Of a stretch of DNA of 64,000 nt, positions 37,501-54,415 are shown in pieces (the stretch's first letter is position 1; every line of letters begins with the position of its first letter). The DNA is from Romanomermis culicivorax (Eukaryota > Nematoda > Enoplea > Mermithida > Mermithidae), in NCBI GenBank assembly GCA_963922205.1, contig CAWUHX010000226.1, positions 310,001 through 374,000 of the forward strand, in the 5' to 3' direction. Below the pieces are notes generated by a model. It was not told where the DNA came from. It saw only the letters and a program-made list of their open reading frames with translations, and searched no databases. The position numbers and the translations under genes were made by a program.

Positions 37501-38173
37501 CTGAATGAACCTCTCTCTTAGGTTCACTAACTCTCTCAACTCTATTCTCAAGGTAAGAAGACTCACATATCTTCCTCCGTTGATCATCCTCCGACTCCTT
37601 TTCCTTGACCTGCGCGCTTTCGATTACTTTGATCAATAACTCGACCTTCTTCTCCAGCGCGTTAATTCGTACGTCCTTGGGATCGACTCGATCCCTCTGC
37701 TCCTCTCGCTGAATAAAATTCGCCATTTCGGGGTCGTATCGCCTCGAATATTTGTCGTCGTATAAATCGGCCGGCGCGTCCTCGTAATATTCGTCGTAAT
37801 TCATGTCCACCATGTTTGACCTCCACGCCGGTTTCGATTTCCGTCTAATCTCCTCCAGCGTCTCGGCCATCGGATGGATCAACTTCGAGGGCGACGTCAG
37901 TCTCTCCTTCTCAAAGGTCTGCTGACCTCTGACACTACCACTTACAGTAGTTTCAATCTCGGCTCTCCTAGCCATCTCAAAACCACTTCTCCTCAACTCC
38001 TCTTCAACTCTTGCCATTTCGGCAATTCCACTCTCTCTCCTTCCTTCAGTCTCAGGCGCCTGTGCTTGAACCTTTTCTACCGCTGCGTGTTCTTCAGCAG
38101 AGTCCAGATTCGAAACACTAGGTTCATGTGACCTAGGAGGAGTCCTCAACATTTTTCCTACCGGAATACTCAT
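31484..38173 (-). CDS. Ty3/Gypsy gag-pol polyprotein, intact
   Basis: One frame of 2229 aa from the ATG at 38173. The frame extends 10 codons further to a TTG that follows an acceptor-like TTTGCAG. Order seen: Gag with an Arg/Ser-rich stretch and serine run (about 310-350), a capsid-like helical region, then a zinc knuckle C-x2-H-x4-H-x4-C (about 660). Next comes an aspartic protease with IDTGAQ (about 880), then reverse transcriptase with YIDD (about 1365), RNase H with QTDASG (about 1510), and integrase with H-H-C-C and D-D-E (LSDNGS, VERFNQ; about 1850-2020). All catalytic boxes are intact, with no stop or frameshift. The proteins form the particle, copy the RNA and insert the DNA. Gag and Pol share one frame. 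Confidence 0.97.
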   Translation of the reverse strand: MSIPVGKMLRTPPRSHEPSVSNLDSAEEHAAVEKVQAQAPETEGRRESGIAEMARVEEELRRSGFEMARRAEIETTVSGSVRGQQTFEKERLTSPSKLIHPMAETLEEIRRKSKPAWRSNMVDMNYDEYYEDAPADLYDDKYSRRYDPEMANFIQREEQRDRVDPKDVRINALEKKVELLIKVIESAQVKEKESEDDQRRKICESSYLENRVERVSEPKREVHSEVYVRSQEDRDKHSARDRGWTEEPQSSRNAEQAQSNAYGYSENRRSREGKVTICDESSQGEDRFSRPTPWRDTANRADLSPERRRKRKSKSRKRSHRSRARSRHYSDSDNSSSSTSNSSSSVEVDVRDVVKALKHRPLHDSIKPTEALKFFTDLESEFLENTADKVKKECLRRLSQNTARRIARTSSSYIEARRNILKYLAPTYDLTMLKRELFNMKQEEGESALEFLKRLSNHVDLVYADQSDQVRQENIINAFIYKSSPLYQTELQDLLPSMKTWQDLAYAVTQIDKKYKNVFTTFGAKDKPIVVNQVVAEEMCPEIAFVGNAPYGSTKKYNQTKSRPQNQLQKAVEEERSEENAEEMLPGPSPRDVKKSNEEQAKESFLAILSKEWLQLVQKVDKLQVTQSEALKELTTVKAASAEKQKQLKQQRPYCIYHKNNTHATEECKTLAYRRQQQQRGGFNRGMPNQYYGGDRNASYRGSFRGRGGPQFGFRGRGRGAYYVGFPEEDQMYGYDPEFERYREFCRLREQGIQLQRQPQLMLPAPTSQPAIQGSTVQDQSGSFVPNQSQPSSHNVMVTSRTDVDDESEKSRNKSSSLVLGSIIHLDKVTPLEKVKERDLAHVKYGRKATDVERRLLENYPKTVPFYINVVIKETATRALIDTGAQCTVMSSKLLKRALDVDYTVYPRILKVTVADGKVVHAYGYVPVCMKTEFGSFPVNAIVLPDAGEDLILGTDFLAHPDLGVVIDFKRNAMTIQGIERKIDVVQVPSVTTVQTVMEEVTKVSVASTDCINQIVYPKVCLLKTTVAIVACSKTYIPYGTDVLMKAKLWDQHGDATLNRIIVESKDSERKFRMEKAVVDGSQEEFVVLISNTTGSGCRFERDQIIGYTESMLIEDDDTYKKVKEMKKIKEEKEYQTCMVKEGMPALSKADSVEFYTSLCKMLSKAKISEEKKTEAIESLLKYRDVFSLPGDPATTTPALTCKIDTGDARPVAKRYYRASINSRPGVRRHIKEMLDQGVIEPSKSPWAAPLFLVGKKDGTTRPVVDFRGINEVTKDDKYPIPRMDDYLDCLGRAKFYTTLDLKSGYWQVPMEEESKEKTAFICQEGLFQFKVMPFGLKNAPAEFQRMMERVLGDLVWKICLVYIDDIIIFSNTFEEHLENLKMVLEALRKAKLTLKPEKCEFLPEKVHFLGHILDANGISPDPKKVKAITEFPFPDSVKKMQRFLGMLQWCKKFIPDLAALAEPLYKLTGKKGTWNVTELHYTTFEKLKVALTSVPFLRHPILDGSARFILQTDASGIALGAVLCQETDSERWVVAYNSRILRAEERKWCATERECLAVVYGLKIYKHYLLGQKVRIQTDHKPLLSMRVNTQTNDKLKRWYAFICQFNHKLEYVPGRQNAMADFLSRKEEPDEQKEKLPPKWELIFQKEEVKSLTEDEVLNQNHKVLVKQLRELRGDEVDEAVGVFTPVKMATASVASNYGVSDETQLNISPEFDNYRTPEKYEIEAVVTRQMAKNLQQEEKGHPPGQAKPKEEVKRIFEPKEKEFEEAPEIEDDRPKGLISNALMSKLQGKDKDLKVIFEKLGASSSTKSQSNFYIDQGILYRETFGEAEDQVVVPSVLKKVVLHQYHGAVMMTHQGFKRTLAIIKKRFWWPSIEKDVRSWISFCPICQIATPGKATIPPLNPIIPRGPFDIVSVDIVGISPMSEKRPYVIVFQDYFTKWVEAEMIPDQSAVTIVDSFLRNIVFRHGTPVKLLSDNGSCFTADLMTSVCKLLECQKIFTTAYHPQGNGMVERFNQTLIKQLRKVAIEDSDKWDRYLQSVVFAYNATPHTSTKCSPFALLRGHEANFGISIGVARNIVLPMNYEAYKHILTESLVETYEVISENIRKAAESSKKFFDRKARAHDYSVNDWVLLKVDKQKKLGLPWQGPYVVTDNRRLSENVLEIAHWREPLKKQVVSVSRLKHFRYETGRWLQSNDVSFKDTQFTVDSKISNYKLPWRVALAFRVCVCV

Positions 38174-38261
38174 CTTCTTCACTTTTCCGGTATGTGACTG
38201 CAAATAAAACCCAGGAGGTTTAGTTATTTTTCTGGTGGTTCTCCGGTTATCCGTCGTGAGA

Positions 38262-38279
38262 GGCGTTAAGAGTCCACCA
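38262..38279 (-). promoter_or_regulatory. Putative primer-binding site of the Gypsy element
   Basis: In element orientation the LTR ends CCTAACA, two or three bases follow, then TGGTGGACTCTTAACGCC. A site starting TGG just inside the 5' LTR is where a tRNA primes reverse transcription. I cannot name the tRNA. Confidence 0.5.
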
Positions 38280-38281
38280 CT

Positions 38282-38746
38282 TGTTAGGCTGCTGTGGGTT
38301 CACAATCAAGCAACAGTTCTAACCACAGGCTAACAACAACAACAAACACCAAACTCTCCCAGACGTTTCACCAGATATACACCAGAACTTTCACTAAACC
38401 TCGGGCAGAACACCTTGGCTCGTACCTCAGGAGCTCCTACCCAAGTCTCCACTCCTATACTTATGAACTCCCTCCACTACGCTCACAAAACAAAACAACT
38501 TACAGGTCCAAGTTGTATTGGGTGACGATGGGCGACGCCAATAACAAATAATAAACAAAAATATTATAAGAAAGACGATGGCGGCGACGCTCCATAAAAT
38601 AAGTCTTTTCCAATAATGATAAAAAGACAGAAAACACGCGAAACAGTGGCAGCATAAACCTATGCAAATATATCATTCTTTCCGGCCACTTTTCGCCGCG
38701 TCCAACCGCCTGCGCACCGACGCCGGAAGCTGAACACGTGCACCTG
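38282..38746 (-). mobile_element. 5' LTR of the Gypsy element
   Basis: The segment matches, in reverse orientation, the solo LTR at 62877-63368. Shared blocks include GGTGCACGTGTTCAGCTTCC, GCACCGACGCCGGAAGC (complement) and CTGTGGT(C/T)AGAACTGTTGC. It lies just upstream of gag-pol with a possible primer site between. Borders are set by where the two copies stop matching, so they may be off by a few bases. Confidence 0.85.
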
Positions 38747-39640
38747 AGCCCACCTCAACAGAGCAGCGTCTTTTCCTGAAATGGGGTATTTTGATGAAAA
38801 ACTGGTTTTCAATATTTGTATTATAATATAGAAAAACGTCCAGAATGTGGAAGGAAAATTGTAGGTTCTTCCCACGAATTTGATGAGCCAATTCGGCCCG
38901 TCCACGCCAAAAAAGTTCATTCTGTTGTGTTTTAGAATAACAAAATCAGCTTGAATTATGATGAATTTAAAGATGAACTTTAACAGACTTTCCGTACTGT
39001 ATGTATTAAACTTTAGTAATTTTTTGTGCAAGTACATTTATTTATCGTGTAAACTGTATAAAACGTGTATTTTGAAAAATTATATTTTTCACCCAAATAC
39101 CACTGAAGTCCATCTTTACTATGCTCTCAACCGTTGTATTACACCAATTGTGTTATTTATATGCACAAATCTGACCTGACTAAAATTTTCATATTTTTTC
39201 ATTTTTTGAATTACTGACCGTGGGAACATCAAGTTGTTTGAGTAAGCTCATAAACAAAGCGTCTGCGTGGACAATATTAACGTTTTAAAAAATAAGAAAA
39301 TTTATTGAAGAATGACGGAAAAAATTTGTTTATGGCTCTCACGTTGAAAAAGGAACTGAATGAGGAAATTCCCCCTTGTTAAGAGTGAGACCAAAAAGTT
39401 AAATTTTTGTGCATCAGGACGCTTAAACTCTCAAAATTTCTGGTGCTTCGCGCTCGCCATGTTCACAATGCTTGCTCAAAGTTTGAGTTTGGATCAAGAT
39501 CAATTTCAAAATATCAAAAAGGTAAAAAAGCTGAAATTTCCCAGTATTTCATGTATTCTTGATCTGCTTATATCGATTATTGTAGCTTATGTTTTAGAAA
39601 CCGAATTTTTCAATCCATCTTCCACGAATTATTAATTACT
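38747..39640. other. No gene seen; upstream region of the zinc-finger gene
   Basis: AT-rich DNA between the LTR and the first zinc-finger exon. A frame at 39360-39635 ends just before the next gene and shows no domain. The promoter of the downstream gene is probably here, but no clear element can be named. Confidence 0.5.
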
Positions 39641-45722
<6,082 letters not shown>

Positions 45723-47474
45723 AGTTTGTTTAAAGCTATGAACGCAACAATTACTGATCTCTCAACTGCAAAATATCCGATATTCGATTGAAAAAAATGA
45801 GCTTCTATATAATTTTACGAATACCCTACGAAATCGATCACATTCACTAAAAAAGTGTGTAAAAGTCGATGTCGAAACTAAATTGACGAAAAGTGAGCGC
45901 GCTAAATTTTTTTTTTTTGATCTTAGTCGATATTTCGTCGTAACTTCTTTTCAATATCCAAGCACTGTAATCATTTCATTTTTCTATATTTCCTGTGTCA
46001 GTCAAATTTTTTGATGGAATGTCTATTTTCATTTAATTTTGAACTATCGAAAGTTAGATTCTCAAAGCTCTCTGTTTCCATCAAATTTTACGTAGTTTGA
46101 GATTCAGTCGCGATGTAGAATATCGTGAATTTTTTTCTCTCGTTCGTTTTAATTTTTTTTACTTTTACATCGCATCGATAGTTTTAGCTTTTGGTAGTTT
46201 AGATAATATTTTTCATACCTTGTAATATATTTTTGAATTGCTTTGTATTATTTTCGCGAACCAAATCTTGCATTTTTATCCTCATTACGGTGTAATACAC
46301 CGGTAAAAAAAGATTTCCCGTGTACAATTTCTTCATTTTTGGCTTTATTTTTTAATGTTTATATTTTTCATTCCGATGTCAAGGTGCTATACTGTAATCG
46401 TTCCTAGAAATGAGAATCTCGGCGGTTGTCAGGATGATATAAACTGTAATAATCTGGTAACTATACGAATCATATCTCTGAACGTCTGATTTGATACAAA
46501 TCTTGTTCATCTTATTCGGGTTATTTAACGTTTTATTTTTTATCGTTATAAAAATTTTTATCTTCTACTGTTCGCGTAAATAACGATACAATAAATTTTA
46601 AATCGCTCAAATGTGGTTTTTAAAAATGCTCTTTTTGCAAAAGATCTATAGCACCGTTGATTTAGAATGGCGTGGAGCGGAAATAAAAAATATATGTTCA
46701 GCTTTATACGCTATCTTCACTTCATGAATAAGTTTATACTGTAGAAAGACGCAAAATTTATTCATGAGAATGAGAAATGCCAAAATTGGAAAAACATGCT
46801 TACAGGGTTCAAGTGACAGAGAATTTATTGAAAAATCCAAAATTTAATGATCGTTTCATATTTTATTGCTTCTGTGAATGTTTTATATAACTTACCTGGT
46901 TTTCATTTTGTGATTTCAAGCACCTTGTTTTTGGCTCTCAGTGGTCATTTTTTACTGTCGAAATTTTTAGGAATCTGGAAAGTCGAAAAGCTTCCCGTTC
47001 CTAAGATGCTTTCATGGATTTATTGAAAGCAACGAATGTTACGAGACTGTTTTTACTATGCTCAAAGTCTTTGTTCGTTTTTTTAATTTTTATGTACCTG
47101 TTATGCTGAAAAAAATGTCAAAACCTACCGGGGAAAAACGTTTTCACCTACCGGGAATTTGGTTTTTGGAAATCGCTATGAACCCTGTGCTTATTTGGAC
47201 ATAACTGCGTCGATACCCAAGTGCTGCTGGAGAAATTGTGACTGCTGAACCAGATTAAAGGAAATTTTCAGATGTTCTGTCTGCTGCTCACTGAAGAAAA
47301 AATTATTTTATTGGTTGCAGTAATATGCTTACTAGATTTTTCCTTATTGAACTAACTTTAACGGGATCGCAGTATCGTAAACTTCAAAATGAATGGAGTA
47401 TAGCATTTACTAGATTGGCTTATCATTGGCAATGAATAATACGATTACATACTACATGTAGAAAAAACTCGAAA
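45723..47474. other. 3' flank of the zinc-finger gene; no gene seen
   Basis: AT-rich intergenic DNA between two converging genes. AATAAA at 46590-46595 is the best poly(A) signal for the plus-strand gene. No long or domain-bearing frame. Confidence 0.5.
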
Positions 47475-49680
47475 TTACAAAATGATCGGATTTTGAGTCT
47501 TGATCAAAATTTTTCTGAACGTAAAATTGATCCTCGGCCCTGTTGTCGAAGTGATTTTTTTTCTCTTGGGTATAGAATGATACCAAAAATTGTTGGTCGG
47601 CGGTTTCATTATTAGGAGGCTACCGTTCTCCAGTGTCAGTTTCACAACTTGATTGTCGTTTGTATCCTGCTTTTTACTGTAACGTAAAATGAAATCTCGA
47701 GCGTGACCGACGGTTAGGGATGCTATCGGGGCTTCGGGGTCCAAGTCCGGTTCGTTATCCCTATGTGCACCCATGTAATCGTTTCCGTCGGCGTACCTGA
47801 ATGAAAGTGTTATATTTCAGAATAACAGTATCGATTGAAATAAAAGCTTCACCTCTGATAGAACCCGCATTGAAAATCTGAAAATTTACCAAGATACTAC
47901 GAAAATAAACGCTTTCTGTGGGACAAGGAGTCGCCAGTCAATTCTTAAGATCAGCTAGGAAGGGCAGAGTGATTATTCTTGTTCTGATTTACTTCCAAAT
48001 GAAGCTTTTATATCACAAATGTCAAAATGTTTCAAGTTTTAGTTATGTGGAAAACTAATTGAACGAATGGATTTTATTGGAATAAATTTGGTTGGTTGTT
48101 TTTATTGCAGAAAATGAATTTTTTTGCCCCAAGGAACAACAGGTGTCCAGGTATAAATAGACCTCGTTAGGATCTACCTCGAATTTGCTATGATTTCCGT
48201 TTTTGACTGTAGGTGTGTTGAAGCTATCCTCTTACGGAAATTCTCTTCTAATATGACTGCCAGACGATAAGAAAACACAGCGACCACAGACAGAATTTTA
48301 AAGAGTGGAAATTTAAAAGCACAAGAAACAAAGCAATATAGGTCCGTAACAAGCAGAATCGAAAGAAGTGGAAGAGTAGATATAAGGGAAATGAAAAAGC
48401 AGAAAACAGGATTATATAACTAGAACTAGAAACGGTAGAATTAACAAGGGAAAGTGAAGGAGTAAAACTAAAGAAATAAGGTTGATCGACGATTTAATAT
48501 GTAAAACATAGGTAAGAGAGATCTAAGGAAATGAAATTAGTTGGATTAGAAGTGAAAAATTCAAAGAGTAGACAAGCGAGAACTGATACGAAAAAATGAC
48601 CAATTTACATATCTGGACAATGAACTCGTCAAAATGCAACTCGGTATCAGATGGGATGACTTCGGTATCAGGTGCTTCAGATCATGCAAGAGCTATTTTA
48701 TTGAATATGAATGTCGATACACTTAAAGTGAAGATCCATAATTTCCAGTTTTGTGTCTATATTTTCCATAAGATGTCCTGAAAGTGTGTAAACATTGGCT
48801 ATTAGCTCAAAAATACGCTAAAAATACTTCGCTGTTCTATCATACTCCCTCCCTATATATCCGGCTAATAGGAATAAAATTTGTGAAAACCCAAATTTTT
48901 TTGACTGGCTGGTGCCAGATGAACCTATAGGGTTAGTAGGGTTTGTCCAGGTACGGACTTAATACCCAAAAATGCCGTCGAAGAGAAAGATGATGAACAA
49001 ACGAAAAATCGTAATAGAAAAACAACAATTTCAGAATTCACAAGATCTTAATGGTTAGGGATAAGGAAAACGTAAGTAGAAAAAGTGCGATAAATACAAG
49101 AAAGCAGAGGAACGAAGAAAAGTGGAAAATAGAATGGGAAGAAATGCAGAACTAGACGAAAGAAGAGCTGAATTAATAAAAAGACAAATAAAGAAGCTAA
49201 TAAAAAGCAACAGCAGCAAAAGTGAAACTCAGAAAATCCTATTTTTTACCTATTAACCAATACAAAATTGAATTGGCATCCAGCCGCCTTCGACACCAAA
49301 TTTTTCAACTCTCTAATTTCCTGCGTCCACATTTTGGCCGGCACAATAGTACCCGAAAATTTGTACGTCAATCCCTCATCTCCGAACGCGGTTTGTTTCC
49401 TGGGTATATCAATTAAACGATTAAAAATTTTGATTTGAGCATCTCGGCCGCTATTGTAGACGAAGTTCTGTTCGCAAAATTGCAATAATTTACGGCTTAA
49501 ATTCGAGTTCAAAAATTTTGAATCTAAATCGACGTTCAAACCGCGTTTTTCGTCCACGAAATTTTTAAAATTTGACGGCGATGAATTTTGTTCGCCGAAT
49601 TTGATAAAACTTTCTAAGAGATCGTCGATGAGTGGCGTTTTCGACTTGCTGAGCGTACTTTTCATTAAATATTTGTCCAT
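47475..49680 (-). CDS. alkbh2: ALKBH2-like DNA repair dioxygenase, two exons, 250 aa
   Basis: Exon 1 is 49680-49250 and exon 2 is 47796-47475. The 1453-bp intron has GT..AG ends and the phases fit (AAT AG|G TAC). ALKBH2 uses Fe(II), 2-oxoglutarate and oxygen to remove alkyl groups from DNA bases in the nucleus. Seen: PRKQTAFGDEGLTYKFSG before the splice, as in vertebrate ALKBH2; the iron ligands H155-R-D157; the distal ligand H217 in WYHS; and the 2-oxoglutarate-binding arginines R232 and R238 in PRINFTFRK. Human ALKBH2 has 261 aa, so the length fits. An in-frame stop lies 21 codons before the chosen ATG. The start region is divergent and could still have another exon. The intron contains purine-rich tracts (about 48240-48600 and 48960-49220). 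Confidence 0.93.
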
Positions 49681-50163
49681 AGCGAATATATTGCTGTGAA
49701 ATTGAGGAAAAAATTCCGAAATTCTGATAAAGATCTGACGTCAGCAAGACAGTCATACTACTGTAATAAGTTACCTGAAAACTGGTCGAAATTTCGATGA
49801 CGTCAGAAATGACTGGGTCACTCTAAATTCAGCCCGGTTTTATACTGCATTCAAATGGTGATGAGGACTTCAGATTTCTGCACCGATAAACTAAATTTGA
49901 AAGTAAAAAAATCATTTGAGTATCCTAGATAACCAATTAATGCCATTTTTGCTTCTCAAAATTAATTTTATAGATTTTAGAAAATGATACTTAAACGTGG
50001 AGCGAATTTCCAATGTCAAAGATACTGAGCAAAATCATTTAATAAAGCAAAAAAATTACAAACAAATAATGGCTACTCGCCCGATTTGATAAAAAAAATC
50101 GAGAATTCGCAATCGAAAATGATTTTGCATCAATTATGAATTTTAAAGGCAGATTTTTGCAGG

Positions 50164-52997
50164 ATGCCACTGGCCAGGAATTGCATTTTCAAACCTTTAC
50201 TTCTGATGCCAGCTATTGAAGCAGAAAGGATCGAAATGGAAATTTACGTGCGAAAAATTCGACAAATTTTGAATTTTTTACGATCAATTTTAGCGAATTT
50301 GATGACCGAAAATAAATTCGGCGTAGATAAAACGATCAGTTTTAGCGATAATTTTGAATATTTCGTTTTGGAGGATGAAATTCTGAACAAAAAAAATAAT
50401 TTTTGGCGGATAGTCGAGAAAATTTACGGAAAATACACTTTCGATATGAATATAAAATATCTGGTGTTTTCGATTCATCGGAAAAATAGCGAAAAAATCA
50501 ATTGTGAAGCTGCTGGAAATTTGGCTTGTATTACACTCAATGATGAGGATTTAGATATGTTAACAGGTGGAGATATTATCAAATTATTGGAAAAAGAAGT
50601 TTCGAGGAATACGAACGAAGAATTCGATAAATTGAACATTTCTAGAATCATAGGAACAATATTACACGAAATTGGACACCTTCTGGATTTAGGACACGTC
50701 AAGAAAACGGTGATGAGCGATGAATATTGGAAGATTGGAAAATACTTCGTAAGGTACGATGCGTTAAAACTTGAAGACTTAATGTTCCAGATTTGCATAT
50801 TATTGATGTGTGGAGGGGTTATTCTCGTGTGAGCGATACCCGTGATGAGCGATTCCCAAGTGAGCGAATTCTCAATTGGGCGATTCCGAACCAGCGATCG
50901 AGAATGTAATAATACTTCCTTCGTATTTTCCTGCTTTACCTTATATTTTTCTTTGTATGTATTTCTTTTTTCTCTCGTTTTCTCAGTGTATTGTTTATGT
51001 TTTCGTTTATGTATGTTTTTACGTTTTCATCTTTTGTCTCTGCTTTCTTTCATTTTCTTCTTTCTTGCCATCTACTTTTTTCTTTTTTTGCTCATGAAAC
51101 AATACATTACAAGTTGTGATTTTCAATAAGCATAATCTCTTATACAATTCAGCACGCTCTACGTGTCTCCCACTTTATTTTATCTCTTACTTACTTCATC
51201 TTAGTTTTTTGCTTTTACTTCTTGACATTTCTCTTTCCTATTCTCTAGTTCTTTTTTCACATTATTTTTTCTTTCTTCTTTGCTGCTCTCTCTATGTATG
51301 TTGCTTCCTCTTTCTGTCACTTTTTTCATATTTTTTCTCTTTTTCTAATGCTTTTCCACATATTTTCACTTAGGTATTCTTAATACCTTTTATTCTGTTG
51401 ACATTTCCTTTCTCTTGATATTTTGTTTCTTTCAGCATTCTTTTGTTTATGTTTTCTATGAAGATTTTCACACTTACAACAGTGAAAGACGGGTAATATG
51501 GCGAATATGTCCCCAAGAGCAAAATTTTACAAACAACATATTTTCTGATAGAGTTCATCATGCTGAATCTAATGAAACAAAAATAAACTTGTGGTCTCTA
51601 ATATTTCGCGATTTATATTTTTGAATTTTCAGACAAAATGCTCTAAATTTAATCAGGATTTATAACATTACAAAAGATGACGATGAGTTAATTCGAATGT
51701 TACGTGTGTGAGGCTTAGGCTTAGGCTTAGGCTTAGGATCTACTACTTATGCTTAGGCTTATTTATATATATATATGTTTTTGCGAATAAAACGTTGACA
51801 ATTTTTAAGTTGATTTGTCTATATCTTTTGAACTAATTGTGATCGCAAGCTAGTTTTTATTTCGTTGGATGCAGAATGAAAAGTTGTTCTAGAAAACATG
51901 GTTTTTAAAAATTTTGGCTCTAGGGACGTATTCGCCAAAAATTCCGTGAAAGACTCAAGCATGCCGATCTGTGCAAGAATTACACGGAAGACTACGGCTG
52001 TCTAAAATGACAACATGTAATGTGTTGTTTCATGAGCAAAAAAAGAAAAAAATTAGACGGCAAGAAGAAAAGTAAAGAAAAGGGAGACAAAAGATGAAAA
52101 CGTAAAAACATACATAAACGAAAACATAAGCAACACACAGAACGAAAAAAAAAGAAATATATACAAAGAAAAAATGTAAAGAAGGAAAATATGAAGAAAA
52201 TGCTATTAAATTCTCGATCGCTCGTTTGAAATCGCACAATTGGGAATTCGCTCACTTGGGAATAGAGCATGTGGAGTCCACATTGAACATATGTGGAAGT
52301 GTACTTGTGGGAGTCTAGACTGCCTAGGACATGTTTGACCTTGTTGGGAAAGCTGGCCGCTATAGGTGACAGCACTCTCTGAGGTAGCAGATCCATCCAA
52401 AATCGTGATTTGAACTGTTGCCTCGACAGTTTTAACGGAGTCGTGAGAGTCTTGCTGCTGATTAGACAGGACACATCAAATTGGAGCCAAAAAAATCAAC
52501 TTTCGAATAGGAGTCGAGACAAAAAAATATTCCGATCTTTCTTCATTTTTTCAGCGGCGGCTTTGACCAATTCCGCTGTTTCGACAAAGCGAGTCTTTCA
52601 ATTCTCAACAATCACAAATGGATGAACTCTCATAACCCATCGACAAAATTTATAGAGAAAGTAATTACTTTTGATCGAACGTAAGTTGAGCACTTGGTTT
52701 CAATTTAGGCAATTAATTATGAAAAATTACGATTTTCTGAGCAGGAATCGAATAGTTCGTTGCGAAGATGAAATCTACGCTATTCAGATTCGTCGTTTCG
52801 AAGACGGCGAAACTTTATATTCTCGGATTTTCGACGACAATTCGTACCCTATCAAAATTTGGACATTACCTGGTTTTGAGAAAAATTCGCCGATCGATCA
52901 CCAAAAAATCGTTCTTTTCGTGATGATTCGTGCGGGAGACACTGCCCGATTTGTAACGTCTGTGGGACGGATAATGTATAAAGGAGCTTTACAATAG
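50164..52997 (+). CDS. Zinc metallopeptidase-like protein (YIL108W-type), three exons, 5' end uncertain
   Basis: Exons 50164-50753, 52555-52680 and 52745-52997 join in phase. The last intron is 64 bp. The key motif is HEIGHLLDLGH (from residue 168), an HExxHxxxxxH zinc site; position 8 is Asp where metzincins have Gly. The next exon gives GGFDQF..FDKASLSIL..HKWMN, and the last gives a beta-rich domain (IYAIQIRRFEDGET). This order recalls the putative peptidase family that includes yeast YIL108W, in which the zinc motif is followed by a GFD segment. The ATG follows directly on an acceptor (TTTTTGCAG G), so upstream exons for an N-terminal domain may exist. None was found before the divergent ALKBH2 gene. 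A 1.4 kb foldback repeat fills the first intron. It could be a truncated gene. Confidence 0.62.
50844..52262. mobile_element. Foldback repeat, arms of about 260 bp
   Basis: 50855-51125 and 52008-52262 are inverted copies, from GAGCGATTCCCAAGTGAGCG through a pyrimidine-rich stretch to TTTGCTCATGAAACAATACATTAC. The spacer of about 880 bp is pyrimidine-rich at first and contains a TTAGGC block. The element lies in the first intron of the metallopeptidase. No transposase is present. Confidence 0.85.
51712..51760 (+). repeat. Interstitial TTAGGC telomere repeats
   Basis: Four perfect TTAGGC units in a row (51712-51737), then degenerate units to about 51760. It lies in the spacer of the foldback element. 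Confidence 0.9.
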
Positions 52998-54415
52998 GAA
53001 CAGATGTTTACATATACATCTATGATTTGTTAGTTCAGCCTCATCACGTTTAAACGACTTTTGTAAATGGTGAACCATAGACGGGTATTATTGCTCGAAG
53101 ATTCATAACATTACACCAAATACCAAGACGGAACTGTAACTTGATGATTTTTCTCTTGGAGTACCTGTCTATTGTCCAGCAATAAAAATATGCGTAAAAC
53201 AAAAAACATAAATCTTAAAGACCAATAAAATTATGCAAATTAGGACGTGCCCTGTGTGCTTTTGCAACCATATTATCGTCTTATGGGCTGGAAACATCAA
53301 AATTAATCTAAAAAGAAAAAGTCCACTAAAAATCTGCCTGTTATCCTGGTTTCAACCCTGAGCGAAACTCAAAATAGCGAGTCTCAATACAGCTATTCTC
53401 CGCGAAGTCTCAAATACAGTGATTCTCAAAACATAGCGAAGTCTCTGAAGAGATTCTCAAAATAGCGAATTTTCAAAAAAGTTATCTTTAGAATTGAAAT
53501 GGATTACAGATTGGGCGGAGTAGACGTTTTGGCGCATGGCTTATTTGGTCCTCCATTTCCATCTGATGGAAGCTGGTTGTCACACATCCTGGCACGAATC
53601 GCCAGATTTCTGAAATTATGGCTCTATAGCATGTGTTTTCACGACACTACAGCTTTATGTTTGGGTTTGTTTATTATTAAAATATCTCATGCATGTTTTT
53701 TGTTCCTTTTTTCCCTTATCGACTTGTTCCCTTTTATGTTCTTCTTATTTTCAGCCTTTTGTCCTTTTAGTTCAATTTTTTCAGGTTGTGTGGTTTTGTT
53801 CTATTTTTTTCCTACTTTCTTTTTTGTTCTACCTTTACTGTTTAATTATTTCGTTTGATTTGCTTATTTCATTTTATTTGTATCATTAATTTAATTTTTT
53901 TTGCAATTACGTTCCATTCAAAACAATTTTAATCGGTAGTCCTTACGATAATTTTTCAGATGTTTTTGTGCTTTGGAATGGTCCGTTCGTGCACCTACCG
54001 CAACTGCAGCATAGAAGCATATGAAACTTAGATGACCAAATGCAATCGAAGCTGCCGAAAACGGTTTCAATATACCCAATTTGAGTATATAATAGAAATG
54101 TTTGCATTTCCTCTGACGCATAGAACTTTTTACTATTCGCTGTTCCAAGTCTTGCTATTAAGAGTTTCGCCGTATTGGGGACACGCCACAAAAAGTAATC
54201 TAATAAACAGGAAATTTCCTATAGTTCCGCTGTGACGGATAAAATATTCGTTGTTCGCGTATGACCCGTTTCAGGCAGAAAACACCGATTCAGGAGCCCA
54301 CCTCAACGCCTTCTTAGAAGAAACAAACTTCCGAAACGATTTATTTTCGATCAAATCTGATATAAAACAACCGCAAGTATTTTATAATAACAATGAAGAG
54401 TTCAAAATCTTCTAT
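52998..54415. other. No gene seen; short repeats near 53360-53475
   Basis: Converging 3' ends of the metallopeptidase and RPL38 genes flank this stretch. A minisatellite-like block (AGCGAAGTCTCAAATA variants) occupies about 53360-53475. The open frame at 53499-53858 is T-rich and has no domain, so I do not call it. Confidence 0.5.

Noticed and set aside
50842-51129. Long T-rich open frame resembling a multi-pass membrane protein
   Set aside because: It lies in one arm of an inverted repeat, and its inverse copy at 51992-52474 is open in the same way. The hydrophobic residues come from the pyrimidine tract.
52681-52708. A 28-bp intron in the metallopeptidase gene
   Set aside because: An alternative acceptor at 52744 keeps the same frame with a 64-bp intron, a size seen elsewhere in the window, so the very short intron is unnecessary.
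53499-53858. Possible membrane protein of 119 aa
   Set aside because: The second half is a T-rich tract; no splice context, domain or codon bias supports it.
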